Source: an uncultured Saccharospirillaceae bacterium (GTDB lineage: Bacteria; Pseudomonadota; Gammaproteobacteria; Pseudomonadales; Oceanobacteraceae). Taken from it: a stretch of 64,000 bases of DNA. A program made the position numbers and the translations under genes. This document shows positions 49,163 through 63,591 of the stretch, in pieces. Position 1 is the stretch's first letter, and every line of letters begins with the position of its first letter. The DNA is taken from NCBI GenBank assembly GCA_947503895.1, contig CANNFT010000002.1, forward strand, positions 310,001-374,000. Reading direction: 5' to 3'. The notes beneath the pieces are model-generated. The model was not told where the DNA came from. It saw only the letters and a list, made by a program, of their open reading frames with translations, and made no database searches.

Positions 49163-51049
49163 TTATGCACTCTGTTTTTTAACGGAGTGGTGCTTTTTCA
49201 AGTAGATCAATAACTGACTGATGGCCGCAGGTGTGACACCACTGATACGCGAAGCGGCACCGAGCGTTTCTGGCAGTGCGTTCGTCAACTTTTGCACAAT
49301 CTCATTACTTAATCCGCCCACTAAGCTGTAGTCTAATGAAGACGGTAAGGGCGTATTTTCAAAGCGGCGCAGTTGTTCAATTTCATCTTGCTGACGGGCG
49401 ATGTAGCCTTCGTATTTGGCCGATATTTCAACCTGCTCTGCCACTTGTGGATCACTGACGGTGGTGCCTTTCAAGTGTGCCACATCGCCGTAGACTAATT
49501 CCGGTCGCTTCAATAAGTCCATTAAACTGTATTCACGGCTCAGCGGGCTCTTGGTTTTGCCATTAATTTCATCGCCCTCTGGGGTATTTGGCAAGATCCA
49601 AGTGCTTTTTAGGCGTTGTGTTTCCAGTTCAATGGCTTCACGTTTTTCGCAGAATGCTGCCCAACGCTCATCGCCGACCAAGCCTAGCTCTCGGCCTTTT
49701 TCGGTCAATCGCATATCTGCATTATCTTCACGCAGAATAAGACGATACTCCGCACGACTGGTAAACATTCGGTACGGCTCTTTCGTCCCCATGGTGATCA
49801 AGTCATCGACCAACACACCAATATAGGCTTCGTCACGACGCGGATACCAAGCGTCTTTTTCCATAGAGCGTAATGCGGCGTTAGTACCTGCTAACAAACC
49901 CTGTGCGCCAGCTTCTTCATAGCCCGTCGTGCCGTTGATTTGTCCAGCAAAGAACAGGTTCTGCATAAAGCGGGTTTCTAAACTGTGCTTTAAATCTTGC
50001 GGATTAAAGTAATCATACTCGATGGCGTAACCTGGGCGCGTAATATGGGCGTTTTCAAATCCCTTCATGCTGTGGATGAGATCCAGCTGCACATCAAAGG
50101 GCAAACTGGTACTGATGCCATTCGGGTAAAGCTCATGTGTGGATAAACCTTCCGGCTCGACAAATATCTGATGGGAAGATTTATCGGCAAAACGCATTAC
50201 TTTGTCTTCAATGGAAGGACAGTAGCGCGGCCCAATGCCTTCGATCACACCGGCATACATGGGCGATCGATCGAGGTTATTGCGAATAATCTCATGAGTG
50301 CGTTCATTCGTATGCGTGATGTAGCAGTTCACCTGCTCTGGATGATCATCCAAGGAACCCATAAATGACATCACCGGCAGCGGTGTGTCTCCGGGTTGTA
50401 CTTGCATGACGGAGAAGTCAACGGAGCGCGCATCAATACGCGCTGGGGTGCCGGTTTTTAAACGACCCACATTGAATGGCAGCTCACGCAAGCGCTTAGA
50501 TAATGCATTCGCCGGAGGATCACCCGCACGACCCCCTTGGTAGTTTTCCATGCCGATGTGGATAACGCCGCCTAGGAATGTACCCGTGGTGAGTACCACG
50601 GAATCGGCATAAATGCGCACGCCGGCTTGCGTCACCACACCTTTTACGGCGTCGCCTTCGACAATCAAGTCATCGCAGGCCTGTTGAAAAAACTCAAGGT
50701 TAGGTTGGTTTTCCACAATTTCGCGAATCGCCGCACGGTATAAAGCACGATCGGCTTGTGCGCGAGTCGCCCGAACAGCAGGGCCTTTGCGACTGTTCAG
50801 TGTGCGGAATTGAATGCCACCTTTATCTGTCGCACGCGCCATAGCGCCGTCAAACGCATCAATTTCTTTAACCAGATGGCTTTTACCGATGCCACCGATG
50901 GCTGGATTGCAGGACATGACGCCCACAGTCTCTATGCTGTGAGTCAGCAGCAAAGTCTTACAGCCCATACGCGCTGCCGCGAGACAGGCTTCTGTACCAG
51001 CATGGCCGCCTCCGACCACAATAACGTCATAGCGTTTGGGAAACTCCAC
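49163..51049 (-). CDS. mnmG: tRNA uridine-5-carboxymethylaminomethyl modification enzyme MnmG (GidA)
   Basis: A 628-residue FAD enzyme that works with MnmE to make cmnm5U34 in tRNAs. FAD motif [40 protein letters not shown], and [17 protein letters not shown] are visible. I chose the GTG at 51049 because AGGAG lies 6 bases before it and the protein then begins at the family N terminus; the frame continues to a TTG at 51082. Confidence 0.96.
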   Translation of the reverse strand: MEFPKRYDVIVVGGGHAGTEACLAAARMGCKTLLLTHSIETVGVMSCNPAIGGIGKSHLVKEIDAFDGAMARATDKGGIQFRTLNSRKGPAVRATRAQADRALYRAAIREIVENQPNLEFFQQACDDLIVEGDAVKGVVTQAGVRIYADSVVLTTGTFLGGVIHIGMENYQGGRAGDPPANALSKRLRELPFNVGRLKTGTPARIDARSVDFSVMQVQPGDTPLPVMSFMGSLDDHPEQVNCYITHTNERTHEIIRNNLDRSPMYAGVIEGIGPRYCPSIEDKVMRFADKSSHQIFVEPEGLSTHELYPNGISTSLPFDVQLDLIHSMKGFENAHITRPGYAIEYDYFNPQDLKHSLETRFMQNLFFAGQINGTTGYEEAGAQGLLAGTNAALRSMEKDAWYPRRDEAYIGVLVDDLITMGTKEPYRMFTSRAEYRLILREDNADMRLTEKGRELGLVGDERWAAFCEKREAIELETQRLKSTWILPNTPEGDEINGKTKSPLSREYSLMDLLKRPELVYGDVAHLKGTTVSDPQVAEQVEISAKYEGYIARQQDEIEQLRRFENTPLPSSLDYSLVGGLSNEIVQKLTNALPETLGAASRISGVTPAAISQLLIYLKKHHSVKKQSA

Positions 51050-51208
51050 TGCTTTCTCCTGTTGAATCAACACATCCAGCAATCTTGAGTCGATATAAGG
51101 CGATTAGGACCTTATTTGACTAAAGATTGTACAAAAAACATTCAAATTGGGCGCGGATTATAGCGCGCCTCGTCCACAAACGCAGCACCTGTTTTTCTAT
51201 CCATAAAG

Positions 51209-51612
51209 TTGTCCACATGGGGCGAAGCTCCCATACAGATAATGCCCGCTTTTATCCCCACCCAATTTTTACTCAAGCCCGCTAATTTAGTAGCCTCCAG
51301 AGAAGCTAAGAGCGTATTCTTGCGTTTTATCCCACGATTTTTGACAGGTTTTCATCCCTCAATCCACAGTAATCTGTGGATAAGGTATAACCCAGTGAAA
51401 AGATGTGAATCGTTGTATCACCACTTATTTATCCACATTTTTGTCCGTATTAGTCAAGCCTTATAAACACTGACAGCCCGCGGTTTATACCGATTTAGCA
51501 GCAGTTTTTGTTCATGTTATTCAATTTGTTATGCACAGTGGATAAACCCATTACAACTCCTGTGGATGACTTTTTTTACTTAGAAAGTGGATAACCGCGC
51601 TCTTTATCCACA
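51209..51612. other. DnaA-box cluster in the mnmG-mnmE gap (origin-like)
   Basis: The 719-base gap holds three perfect DnaA boxes (TGTGGATAA 51375-51383; TTATCCACA 51429-51437 and 51604-51612) and a TTATGCACA (51529-51537). Single-mismatch boxes lie at 51209-51217, 51252-51260, 51537-51545, 51561-51569 and 51586-51594. Two of them form a back-to-back pair (ATCCACAG taat CTGTGGAT, 51362-51381). No coding frame is supported. DnaA-box clusters next to mnmG are the E. coli oriC position. Here the flanking genes do not switch strand, so it may be a second DnaA-binding region rather than the initiation site. Confidence 0.75.
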
Positions 51613-51768
51613 AAACGGGCCTTTTTCCTTGTAGAAACGCTATTTAATTTTCAGATATGAGAAATCGCTGGGCAGTAACAGGTAACAAAATAGAAAAATT
51701 GGGGGAAGTTGAAGCGATAGGGAGAGTGAAAACGTCATTGAACCCCGACAAGCGAGGTTCAGTTTGGA

Positions 51769-53169
51769 CTACTTACCAATACAAAAGCTGGAGAAAATTC
51801 GGCCTAACAAATCATCACTGGTGAATTCACCCGTGATTTCATTCAACGCTTGCTGTGCTTGGCGAAGGTCTTCAGCCACTAGCTCACCCGCATTGGCGTA
51901 CAGTAATTGTTCTAGTCCTGTATCCAAGAACCGCTGAGCTTGCTGCAATGCTTCAATGTGCCGGCGACGGGCGATAAAGCCGCCTTCGCTGGCTGAGTTA
52001 TAGCCCATGACGGTTTTTAAATGCTCGCGCAGTGCCTTCATGCCTGAACCATCTTTTGCCGCTAAGCGAACCACTGGGCTAATGCCGCTTTCATCAAAAC
52101 CGATGGTTTCGTTGGTTAAGTCGGCCTTGTTTCGAATCACGGTAATACGCTCAGGGTGTGGTAAACGATCCACAAGGTCCGCCCATATTTCATGAGGGTC
52201 TGTTGCAGGCGTATCTGTGCCATCCACCACCAAAAGAACACGATCCGCTTGTTCTATTTCATCCCAAGCCCGTTGGATCCCAATGCGCTCAACTTCATCG
52301 GGTGCGTCTCGTAAACCTGCGGTGTCGATAATATGAAGTGGCATACCGTCGATGTGGATATGTTCGCGCAAAACATCCCGCGTGGTGCCTGCAATGTGCG
52401 TCACGATGGCGCTGTCACGACCGGATAATGCATTCAACAAACTGGATTTACCGGCATTCGGACGACCAGCGATCACCACGGACATCCCTTCTCGCAGCAA
52501 TGTTCCTTGATTGGCTTCTTGTAGCACGTCACCCAGTTGAGCTTGAACGGCTCGAAGGTCCGCTTCGACTTTGCCATCGGATAAAAAGTCGATTTCTTCT
52601 TCAGGGAAATCAATGGCCGCCTCAACGTATATGCGCAGTTGAATGACACTTTCTACCAAGCTGTGGATACGCTTTGAAAACGCACCTTGCAACGAACGCA
52701 CTGCACATCGTGCAGCTTGCTCTGACGCAGAATCAATCAGATCAGCAATGGCCTCGGCTTGAGTAAGATCCATTTTGTCGTTTAAAAAAGCGCGTTCAGA
52801 AAACTCTCCTGGACGCGCCGTGCGTGCGCCCGCCGCAATGACTCGTTGTAGAATAAAGTCCAATACGACAGGGCCACCATGACCTTGGAACTCAATAATG
52901 TCTTCGCCAGTAAACGAATTCGGGCCTTCAAAATACAAAGCCAGTCCTTCGTCTAACGTATTATCGTGAATGTCTTTGAACGGGCAGTAATGGGCATAGC
53001 GTGGCGTGGGGACAAACCCTAGTACGTCGCGTGCAATGTCTTTTGCTTTGGGGCCAGAAACCCGCACAATGCCGACACCGCCTCGACCCGGAGGGGTTGC
53101 GATCGCGGCGATGGTGTCTGTGTGCATAGCGCCTAAATCCATGTCGATCTCTTTTTCATCATTGTTCAT
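51769..53169 (-). CDS. mnmE: tRNA modification GTPase MnmE (TrmE)
   Basis: A 466-residue (or 452-457 with internal ATGs at 53142/53127) GTPase that with MnmG modifies U34 of tRNAs. N-terminal [20 protein letters not shown]1 [13 protein letters not shown]3 DTAGLRD, G4 NKAD; C-terminal FCIGK motif at the very end. Start choice is uncertain; the third ATG best matches the family N terminus. Confidence 0.96.
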   Translation of the reverse strand: MNNDEKEIDMDLGAMHTDTIAAIATPPGRGGVGIVRVSGPKAKDIARDVLGFVPTPRYAHYCPFKDIHDNTLDEGLALYFEGPNSFTGEDIIEFQGHGGPVVLDFILQRVIAAGARTARPGEFSERAFLNDKMDLTQAEAIADLIDSASEQAARCAVRSLQGAFSKRIHSLVESVIQLRIYVEAAIDFPEEEIDFLSDGKVEADLRAVQAQLGDVLQEANQGTLLREGMSVVIAGRPNAGKSSLLNALSGRDSAIVTHIAGTTRDVLREHIHIDGMPLHIIDTAGLRDAPDEVERIGIQRAWDEIEQADRVLLVVDGTDTPATDPHEIWADLVDRLPHPERITVIRNKADLTNETIGFDESGISPVVRLAAKDGSGMKALREHLKTVMGYNSASEGGFIARRRHIEALQQAQRFLDTGLEQLLYANAGELVAEDLRQAQQALNEITGEFTSDDLLGRIFSSFCIGK

Positions 53170-53220
53170 TCAATATGTGTTCTTCAATGTTAGCGCGTCT
53201 GCTTTTCAAACGACAGATGC

Positions 53221-53248
53221 AACAAAGGGCTGTAAACAGCCCTTTGTT
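53221..53248. terminator. Hairpin between yidC and mnmE
   Basis: AACAAAGGGCTG pairs with CAGCCCTTTGTT around TAAA (12-base stem), with T-run on the plus strand and TTGTT on the minus. It lies after yidC in the direction of transcription and could be a terminator or attenuator. Confidence 0.7.
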
Positions 53249-53277
53249 TTAAAATGAAGTTCAGTTAAGCCAATTGC

Positions 53278-54969
53278 TTACGCTGCTGCTTCTTTCTCAA
53301 TTTTTCGCGTTATGTAGTACTGCTGCGCGATGGACAGCAAGTTGTTCACAACCCAGTACAGTACAAGACCCGCAGGGAAGAACAAGAAGAACACGGTAAA
53401 CATAATAGGCATGATCTTCATGACTTTAGCTTGCATTGGGTCTGGCGGTGTTGGGTTCAATTGCATTTGCACAAACATGGAGGCACCCATGATCAGTGGC
53501 AATACAAAATACGGATCCTTCAACGATAGATCTTCTAGCCAGAACATAAAGGGCGCCTGACGCAGTTCTACCGATTCCATCAATACCCAATACAACGCGA
53601 TGAAGACAGGCATCTGCACCAAGATAGGAAGACAGCCACCCAGCGGGTTAATCTTCTCTTTTTTGTACAGCGCCATCATTTCTTGGCTTAACTTCTGACG
53701 ATCATCGCCATGCTGTTCACGTAACGCAGTCAACTTCGGTGCGACACGACGCATATTGGCCATGGAGCGATAACTGGCAGCGGATAGTGGGAAGAATGCC
53801 AGTTTCACTAGAATCGTCAGCATAATAATGGCCCAACCCCAGTTACCCACAAGGCTGTGCATCAGCGTTAGCAACCAGAATAACGGCTGTGCCACCCACC
53901 ATAACCAACCGTAATCCACCGTCAGATCAAGATGCTCTGCAATATCCGCTAAACGATCTTGGTCTTTTGGCCCTAAATACAAAGAGGTAAAGGTTTCACC
54001 CTGCATACCCGGAGCCACCACGATCGGACTGTCATAGTATCCAGCAATATAATGGCCTAAAGCTTTACGGGCATTGTAAGTGTGTCCAACGTTTTCAGCA
54101 GGGACCCAAGCGCCTAAGAAATAGTGCTGTAGGAAAGCGACCCAACCACCTTCGACTTTTTTCTTGTAGTCGCCATCAAACGCGCCTTCTTCCATGTCGT
54201 CGAAGTCAATTTTCTTATAATTTTCACTGGGCAACGTCACCGCAGCACCCAAATAAGAGGCCATGCCCATGCCACCCATTTGAGATGGGTCTTCGCTCTT
54301 ATCACGCTTAAATTGGCCGTAGAAATTGGCTTGCCATACGGTTTCGCTTTGGTTGTGGATTTGATAGCCCACATCGATCAAGTATTTTCCGCGCTGCAAT
54401 TTGAATAACTTGGTGACCTTCACACCTTCTACTGTCACTTGCATGGGAATGACTAATTCGTTTTTCCCATCGGCTAAGCTGAATTCGGTTTTTTCTACAC
54501 GATACTGTGGACGTGCGCCGTTTTTATCCAAGCCGTTTTTGCCCACTAAACCAGACTGGGCTATGTAAGTTCGTAAGCTGTTTTGCTCCAACAGCACGAA
54601 CGGGTTGTTCTTTTCACCTAGGGCTTGTGGATAAGCTTTCAGTGCTGCGTAAACGATGTCACCGCCGCGAGGATCAATTTTCAGCCTTAGTACATCGGTT
54701 TCTACCGCGATGAGTTGATTAACCGCTTGCAGAGGCGTGGAGTCAGTCATCAATTCATCGGATTCAATGACGGGCACATCTGAACCATCGCTTTGTACAT
54801 CCGGCAACGCCATTGAGTCAGCAGTGGTATTCAGTGATTCTGTGTTAGAGGTGGCGCTTTGTTCTGCCACTGAAGATGGCGTTTTACTGTAATCCTTATC
54901 CCACTGCATAATCAGCAGATAAGAAACAACAGCGATACCCACCATAATGATTGCTCTTCTTGCATCCAT
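53278..54969 (-). CDS. yidC: Membrane protein insertase YidC
   Basis: A 563-residue inner-membrane insertase. N-terminal anchor (RRAIIMVGIAVVSYLLIMQW), a large periplasmic beta domain (about 80-330), and the conserved helices with PLSAASYRSMANMRRVAPK and NPLGGCLPILVQMPVFIALYW, ending in NNLLSIAQQYYITRKIE. Acts alone or with SecYEG. Six bases separate it from yidD. Confidence 0.97.
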   Translation of the reverse strand: MDARRAIIMVGIAVVSYLLIMQWDKDYSKTPSSVAEQSATSNTESLNTTADSMALPDVQSDGSDVPVIESDELMTDSTPLQAVNQLIAVETDVLRLKIDPRGGDIVYAALKAYPQALGEKNNPFVLLEQNSLRTYIAQSGLVGKNGLDKNGARPQYRVEKTEFSLADGKNELVIPMQVTVEGVKVTKLFKLQRGKYLIDVGYQIHNQSETVWQANFYGQFKRDKSEDPSQMGGMGMASYLGAAVTLPSENYKKIDFDDMEEGAFDGDYKKKVEGGWVAFLQHYFLGAWVPAENVGHTYNARKALGHYIAGYYDSPIVVAPGMQGETFTSLYLGPKDQDRLADIAEHLDLTVDYGWLWWVAQPLFWLLTLMHSLVGNWGWAIIMLTILVKLAFFPLSAASYRSMANMRRVAPKLTALREQHGDDRQKLSQEMMALYKKEKINPLGGCLPILVQMPVFIALYWVLMESVELRQAPFMFWLEDLSLKDPYFVLPLIMGASMFVQMQLNPTPPDPMQAKVMKIMPIMFTVFFLFFPAGLVLYWVVNNLLSIAQQYYITRKIEKEAAA

Positions 54970-54975
54970 TGTGAT

Positions 54976-55269
54976 TCAGCTCTTTTTTGAAGGTCTTGTG
55001 TGTGGAACAGGATCATAGCCATGACTTCCCCAAGGATGGCAACGAACTATCCGCTTTAAACTCAGCCAACTGCCGTATAGGGGCCCATGTTTTTCTAATG
55101 CTTCGAGTGTGTATTCAGAACAGGTGGGAGTGTATCGACAACGGCTGGGGATAAGAGGACTGATAGCGTAACGATAAAACAAGACAGGCCACGTTAATAC
55201 ACGCGCCAGAGGATTAACCGATCTTTTAGGATCAGGCTGTTTTTCGTTTTTGGGGGGCACGGCTACCAT
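54976..55269 (-). CDS. yidD: Membrane protein insertion efficiency factor YidD
   Basis: A 97-residue protein with the family core [20 protein letters not shown] and [12 protein letters not shown] (three conserved cysteines). It overlaps the end of rnpA by 38 bases, a common feature of this locus. The N-terminal 25 residues ([11 protein letters not shown]...) are less conserved, so the true start may be a little later. Confidence 0.92.
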   Translation of the reverse strand: MVAVPPKNEKQPDPKRSVNPLARVLTWPVLFYRYAISPLIPSRCRYTPTCSEYTLEALEKHGPLYGSWLSLKRIVRCHPWGSHGYDPVPHTRPSKKS

Positions 55270-55621
55270 GTCGTTTCCGCCTTAGCCGGGTCCAAAGTTG
55301 GTCCACCATATTTCTTAGCTGGACTTTGTCGAGGTCTTTAGCCCCACTGCGTGATAACACCACACAATCAAAGTTTTCCAACTCGGACTGATGATGGCGA
55401 AAGCTTTCGCGGACAATACGCTTGATCTCATTGCGATCAACGGCACGTTTTGCGTGTTTTTTCGCTACCACCAAACCCAGACGAGAATAACCTAGCTCAT
55501 TACGGCGAGCTAAAATTAAAATTTCGGAAGTCTGGGCTTTAGAATCTGCTCGACTGAATACTCGACGGTAATCCCCAGCTGTTAGCAAACGAACCTGCCG
55601 TGGGAAAACCGAATTCGTCAT
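55232..55621 (-). CDS. rnpA: Ribonuclease P protein component
   Basis: A 129-residue basic protein. [20 protein letters not shown] at the N terminus and the RNR-type motif [19 protein letters not shown]. It binds RNase P RNA to mature tRNA 5' ends. Six bases after rpmH; overlaps yidD. Confidence 0.95.
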   Translation of the reverse strand: MTNSVFPRQVRLLTAGDYRRVFSRADSKAQTSEILILARRNELGYSRLGLVVAKKHAKRAVDRNEIKRIVRESFRHHQSELENFDCVVLSRSGAKDLDKVQLRNMVDQLWTRLRRKRHGSRAPQKRKTA

Positions 55622-55626
55622 TCTGA

Positions 55627-55761
55627 TTAAGCAGAAAGTTGCTTACGACCTTTGGCACGACGACGAGCCAAAATTTGACGGCCGCTTTTTGTAGCCATGC
55701 GAGCGCGAAAACCGTGGGTGCGCTTACGCTTTAGAACGCTAGGTTGAAAAGTACGTTTCAT
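55627..55761 (-). CDS. rpmH: 50S ribosomal protein L34
   Basis: A 44-residue highly basic protein, [20 protein letters not shown]..., ending GRKQLSA, the standard L34. The start at 55761 is fixed by homology; the frame runs further upstream into non-coding DNA. First gene of the rpmH-rnpA-yidD-yidC set. Confidence 0.98.
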   Translation of the reverse strand: MKRTFQPSVLKRKRTHGFRARMATKSGRQILARRRAKGRKQLSA

Positions 55762-56285
55762 TACCCTGTCTCTCAAACTGGTGAACAATAAAATAAGGGA
55801 GCGGATTGTATTGAAAACAGCCAACAGATTCAATCAGAGTTTCGATTGTTTTCTGATTAATTCATTTTGCTCAGATTATCATCCGCTTTTCGAACGGATT
55901 GAATCTTAATTTATTCAGAGTGGATTAGATATTTTATATATTAAGAATATATATGTATGAATATTATGTTTTTTAATACTTTTATAATTATTAGTGAACA
56001 CGAATATTGTGGGTAAGTGCCTGTAATCCTTATGTTTAAAGGGCTACAGCGTATGTAAAAGTACGGTAATACGTATCAATAAGCTCGGTACAACCCAAGG
56101 ATAAGTTGGGTATAAAAGGGTTGTTTACACACAGGGCGATGAAATTCAGAATTTACTCACAATTCAACCCCATTTATACACATACCCTATACACAAATAT
56201 TCCACAGTGAATTTACCCCGTTTCTGTGGATAACTTCAAATTTACTGTTACAATGTCGCCCTTAATTGTTGGGGAGTCATATGCC
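55762..56285. other. Candidate chromosomal origin (oriC) between rpmH and dnaA
   Basis: A very AT-rich stretch (about 55915-55995, runs of ATATATT and TTTTTAATAC) resembles a DNA unwinding element. Nearer dnaA are a perfect DnaA box TGTGGATAA (56225-56233), TTATACACA (56174-56182) and weaker copies (about 56010 and 56188). Genes are leftward on the left and rightward on the right, as expected for an initiation site, and this is the Pseudomonas oriC position. The last box, just before the dnaA start, would also allow dnaA autoregulation. Confidence 0.75.
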
Positions 56286-57755
56286 GTGTTGGCATTGTGG
56301 GAAGAATGTGTGCGCTGCTTACAGGACGAGCTACCAGCGCAACAGTTTAATACGTGGATCCGACCGCTCCAGGCGGAGTGGGCTGATTCGGCGTTAATCG
56401 TGGCGGCACCCAACCGCTTCGTCAAAGATTGGGTAAAAGATAAGTTTTTAAACCGAATTCAATCGTTGCTGGAAGAGCTGAACGGTGGACAAGTCCTGCC
56501 TATTGAACTGGAAATCAGTGCAGTTAGCCGGCGACCTTCATTTGCAGCGCCTGCCCCAGCCGTTTCAACACCTGCTCCACAACCCGAGCGAACGGTTGCG
56601 CCTGCCGCACCTGTTCAAAAGCCGGTGGTTATGCCGCCGCCTGAACCATCACCGCAAATGTCATTAATGCCGCAGGTCGAACCTGAGCGCCGACAAGAGC
56701 CTAGGCAGGTGCAGGTTGAAGGCAGCATTCAGCATCAGAGCAGTTTAAATAAACGTTTTACCTTTGATACCTTCGTAGAAGGTAAAAGTAACCAATTGGC
56801 ACACGCTGCTGCGCAGCAGGTATCGCAAAATGCCGGTGGCTCCTACAACCCACTCTTTATATATGGCGGAGTAGGTTTAGGTAAAACGCACTTAATGCAC
56901 GCTGTGGGTAACTACATTCAAGCGCAAAACCCGAATGCGAAAGTCGTATATTTGCACTCTGAGCGCTTTGTTGCTGACATGGTGAAGGCATTGCAATTGA
57001 ATGCGATCAATGAGTTTAAGCGCTACTATCGCAGTGTTGATGCTTTATTGATCGATGATATTCAGTTCTTTGCGGGGAAAGAGCGCAGTCAGGAAGAGTT
57101 TTTTCACACCTTTAATGCATTGCTAGAAGGTGGCCAACAAATGATATTAACCTGTGATCGTTACCCGAAAGAAATTAAAGGTCTTGAAGAGCGCCTGAAA
57201 AGCCGTTTTGGTTGGGGTTTAACCGTTGCAGTGGAACCACCAGAGTTAGAAACCCGAGTGGCAATACTGATGAAGAAAGCAGAAGAGGAAAAAGTAGATA
57301 TTCCTCATGATGCCGCATTCTTTATCGCGCAAAAGATTCGCTCGAATGTGCGTGAACTAGAAGGCGCCTTAAAACGCGTTATTGCTAACTCGGCTTTTAC
57401 CGGTTCAAAAATAACCCTGCCTTTTATTAAAGAAAGCTTAAAAGACCTGTTGGCGTTGCAAGATAAGCAAGTCAGTATTGATAATATTCAACGTACAGTG
57501 GCTGAGTATTATAAGTTGAAAATGGCTGATTTATTGTCAAAGCGTCGATCTCGCTCCATCGCGAGGCCTCGACAAGTAGCCATGGCATTAAGCAAAGAAT
57601 TAACCAATCATAGTCTGCCAGAAATAGGCAATGCCTTTGGCGGTCGAGATCATACAACTGTCCTGCATGGGGTTCGTAAAGTAAAAGAATTACGCGAAAC
57701 CATGGCGGATATCCGCGAAGACTACAAGAACCTGTTGCGGTCGTTGACCAGTTAA
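56286..57755 (+). CDS. dnaA: Chromosomal replication initiator DnaA
   Basis: A 489-residue initiator. Domain I ([21 protein letters not shown]), a Pro/Gln-rich linker (about 90-160), AAA+ domain with Walker [14 protein letters not shown] and Walker [12 protein letters not shown], and C-terminal DNA-binding helices ([20 protein letters not shown]). Start: a GTG at 56286 with GGGGAG 9 bases upstream; the frame continues upstream through a DnaA box, but those residues are not DnaA-like. Confidence 0.97.
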   Translation: MLALWEECVRCLQDELPAQQFNTWIRPLQAEWADSALIVAAPNRFVKDWVKDKFLNRIQSLLEELNGGQVLPIELEISAVSRRPSFAAPAPAVSTPAPQPERTVAPAAPVQKPVVMPPPEPSPQMSLMPQVEPERRQEPRQVQVEGSIQHQSSLNKRFTFDTFVEGKSNQLAHAAAQQVSQNAGGSYNPLFIYGGVGLGKTHLMHAVGNYIQAQNPNAKVVYLHSERFVADMVKALQLNAINEFKRYYRSVDALLIDDIQFFAGKERSQEEFFHTFNALLEGGQQMILTCDRYPKEIKGLEERLKSRFGWGLTVAVEPPELETRVAILMKKAEEEKVDIPHDAAFFIAQKIRSNVRELEGALKRVIANSAFTGSKITLPFIKESLKDLLALQDKQVSIDNIQRTVAEYYKLKMADLLSKRRSRSIARPRQVAMALSKELTNHSLPEIGNAFGGRDHTTVLHGVRKVKELRETMADIREDYKNLLRSLTS

Positions 57756-57767
57756 AGAGTGGCAAAG

Positions 57768-58871
57768 ATGAAATTCACAATAACCAGGGAAGCCCTGTTA
57801 AAACCACTTCAGTTAGTGGCTGGCGTTGTTGAGCGCCGCCAAACGATGCCCATTCTCGCGAATGTTTTACTGGTGGTGGAAGGCGATCAATTATCGTTGA
57901 CGGGTACAGACCATGAAGTTGAAATGATCGGTCGAGCCCCCTTGCTAGAAGCGGGAATCGACGGCGAAATCACCGTGCCAGCCAAAAAACTCATGGATAT
58001 TTGTAAGTCATTGCCGGATCAGGCGACCATCGAAATGCACCAAGATGAGCACCGTGTCTTGTTGCAAGCGGGTCGCAGTAAATTCATGTTATCGACTTTA
58101 CCAGCCAATGAATTTCCGAATATCGACGATGTAGAAGGGCAGGTGACCCTGTCATTGCAGCAAGGTCAATTGCGTCGTGTTATCGATCGCACGGCCTTTG
58201 CAATGGCGCAGCAAGACGTGCGTTATTACCTGAACGGATTGCTATTGGAAGTTAAGTCAGACGAGTTGCGCACAGTCGCGACCGATGGGCACAGATTGGC
58301 TACCTGCGGTGTTGAAGTGAACCTCGACATCGAAGGTAAAAACCAAGTGATCGTGCCGAGGAAAGCGGTACTCGAACTGGCCAAGCTGATGACGGACCCA
58401 GAGGAAAGCCTCACCCTCGTGTTGAGTGCTACCCACATTCGCGCACAAGTCGGTGACTACACATTTACCTCAAAATTGGTTGATGGAAAATTTCCGGACT
58501 ACGAGCGTGTTATTCCTCGTAACGGTAATAAAACCCTGATCGCTGATCGCCAAGCATTGCGCCAAGTATTTGCCCGTACCGCGATACTATCGAATGAAAA
58601 ATACCGCGGTGTGCGCTTATTAATTCAGGATGATGTACTGCAGGTCGTCGCCAATAACCCAGAGCAAGAGCAGGCCGAAGAAAGCATCGGTGTTGATTTT
58701 CAAGGCGAACAGCTGGAAATCGGCTTCAATGTCGGTTATTTGCAGGATGTCTTATCCGTGTTGGACGGTGATGATATGAAGATGACCCTAGCAGATGCAA
58801 ACAGCAGTGCCGTCATGGAAGAAGTCGAAGGTGGAGACGCGTTGTACGTTGTCATGCCTATGCGTCTGTAG
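57768..58871 (+). CDS. dnaN: DNA polymerase III beta sliding clamp
   Basis: A 367-residue ring-forming clamp, starting MKFTITREALLKPLQLVAGV as in pseudomonads, with the LANVLL and GTDHEVEM segments and ending in YVVMPMRL. It tethers polymerase III to DNA. The ATG at 57768 is preferred over the in-frame GTG at 57759. It follows dnaA by 12 bases. Confidence 0.97.
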   Translation: MKFTITREALLKPLQLVAGVVERRQTMPILANVLLVVEGDQLSLTGTDHEVEMIGRAPLLEAGIDGEITVPAKKLMDICKSLPDQATIEMHQDEHRVLLQAGRSKFMLSTLPANEFPNIDDVEGQVTLSLQQGQLRRVIDRTAFAMAQQDVRYYLNGLLLEVKSDELRTVATDGHRLATCGVEVNLDIEGKNQVIVPRKAVLELAKLMTDPEESLTLVLSATHIRAQVGDYTFTSKLVDGKFPDYERVIPRNGNKTLIADRQALRQVFARTAILSNEKYRGVRLLIQDDVLQVVANNPEQEQAEESIGVDFQGEQLEIGFNVGYLQDVLSVLDGDDMKMTLADANSSAVMEEVEGGDALYVVMPMRL

Positions 58872-58925
58872 CTTACAGCGGCGAGTCCAATGCCGTGGTA
58901 ATTATGTGAATAGCGAGCACGGCAT

Positions 58926-58970
58926 CGAGAATCTATTTAAAGCCTTATTTGCCTTTTAAATAGATTCTCG
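58926..58970. terminator. Long hairpin between dnaN and recF
   Basis: CGAGAATCTATTTAAA (58926-58941) and TTTAAATAGATTCTCG (58955-58970) form a perfect 16-base stem around a 13-base loop. It lies about 55 bases after dnaN. The following sequence is only moderately T-rich, so it may be a terminator or an RNA-stability/processing element. Confidence 0.65.
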
Positions 58971-59133
58971 TACTGTTTGTATTTTAGTTTGGTTGAACCG
59001 GCTAGCGCCCAATCCATCGGCTTAGCAGGTTCTTCATAAGCAATATCATCGCGGTGCCAATCGTTTTAGAATAGCACCTACTCTACCTTCCTCATTATGC
59101 GAGAGCACACTTTTAAGGGCGTCAGACCGTAGA

Positions 59134-62683
<3,550 letters not shown>

Positions 62684-62737
62684 ATCACAAACTGAATGAT
62701 AAACCCATACCTTTGGGTATTGGGTTCATCATTACAC

Positions 62738-62776
62738 AAAAAAGGTTTGCAAAGTTTCCTTTGCAAACCTTTTTTG
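62738..62776. terminator. Bidirectional terminator after gyrB
   Basis: GGTTTGCAAAG (62744-62754) pairs with CTTTGCAAACC (62759-62769) around TTTC, with A-run before and T-run after. It lies about 60 bases past the gyrB stop. Confidence 0.9.
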
Positions 62777-62877
62777 TATGGGTTGCAGGGCCGTTATAGG
62801 CTGCTAGTTTAGAAACATTGTGTGCTCGGTATCTCTATAAGCCTCTCGAGCCAAGACTGAAAAAGTAATTGAATGGT

Positions 62878-63591
62878 ATGACGATAAAAACTTTACGGGT
62901 GACCGGTTTTCCCGATGGGGAAAGCGTAACTGCGGTATTTTCCGTCGACGATAATAAACCCGCCGTTAGCGAATGGTTGAAGGCGCATCCCACGCTGCAA
63001 ATTGATCGCATGTTAGCTCGTACAGGCTCCTCCGATGTGTATGCACTGAAAGGAGATATGATTCTTAAAATGATGCGCGTGCGCCACTGGTCTGAGCATT
63101 TAAAATATTATATTGGCCGCTATAGAGCGTTAGAGGAAGTGAACAGTAATCAACAAATGGCGGCTGCGGGGTTGAAAGTGCCGAAGATTTTAGCCCATGG
63201 TAAGGCGCTAACACCGTCGCATTTTTCTGGCATCAGCAGTTATTATTTAATGCAGCATGTGGGCAGTGAATATCAAGAGGCAGCGGATGTTTGGCTCACT
63301 CTGGAGACACATGCACGTGATCAGTTTTATCAGCAACTTATCGCGGATGTGAAAAAACTGGCGGATCAACAATGCATTTATAGCGATTTACGCTTGGCCA
63401 ATGTTATGACTAACTCAAACGGCGATCTCATTTGGATTGATACGCGTATAAAACATTATGCGCGGCGGAAAACTTTTTTAGCGAAGCTAAAACATGTGAT
63501 CGGAAGTTTTAAACAAAATAGCGAAGGCTTGTTAACCGACAAAGAGATTCAGCAATTTGACGAGATATTATTGAATTTTGTGGAAAGCTAA
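62878..63591 (+). CDS. Protein-kinase-fold protein (YrbL / lipopolysaccharide-kinase-like)
   Basis: A 237-residue cytosolic protein with a reduced kinase fold: a nucleotide-binding lysine in MILKMMRVRH (about K64), a catalytic loop YSDLRLANVM (D170, N175) and a metal aspartate in IWIDTR (D188). The pattern resembles small kinases such as WaaP/InaA/YrbL that act on lipopolysaccharide core sugars or related targets, but the usual HGD is YSD. No lipopolysaccharide genes are adjacent. The ATG at 62878 is preferred over an upstream TTG. Function is not certain. Confidence 0.6.
   Translation: MTIKTLRVTGFPDGESVTAVFSVDDNKPAVSEWLKAHPTLQIDRMLARTGSSDVYALKGDMILKMMRVRHWSEHLKYYIGRYRALEEVNSNQQMAAAGLKVPKILAHGKALTPSHFSGISSYYLMQHVGSEYQEAADVWLTLETHARDQFYQQLIADVKKLADQQCIYSDLRLANVMTNSNGDLIWIDTRIKHYARRKTFLAKLKHVIGSFKQNSEGLLTDKEIQQFDEILLNFVES

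Noticed and set aside
56226..56285. N-terminal extension of DnaA starting at the GTG in the DnaA box
   Set aside because: The 20 extra residues are not DnaA-like, and a GGGGAG site supports the GTG at 56286.
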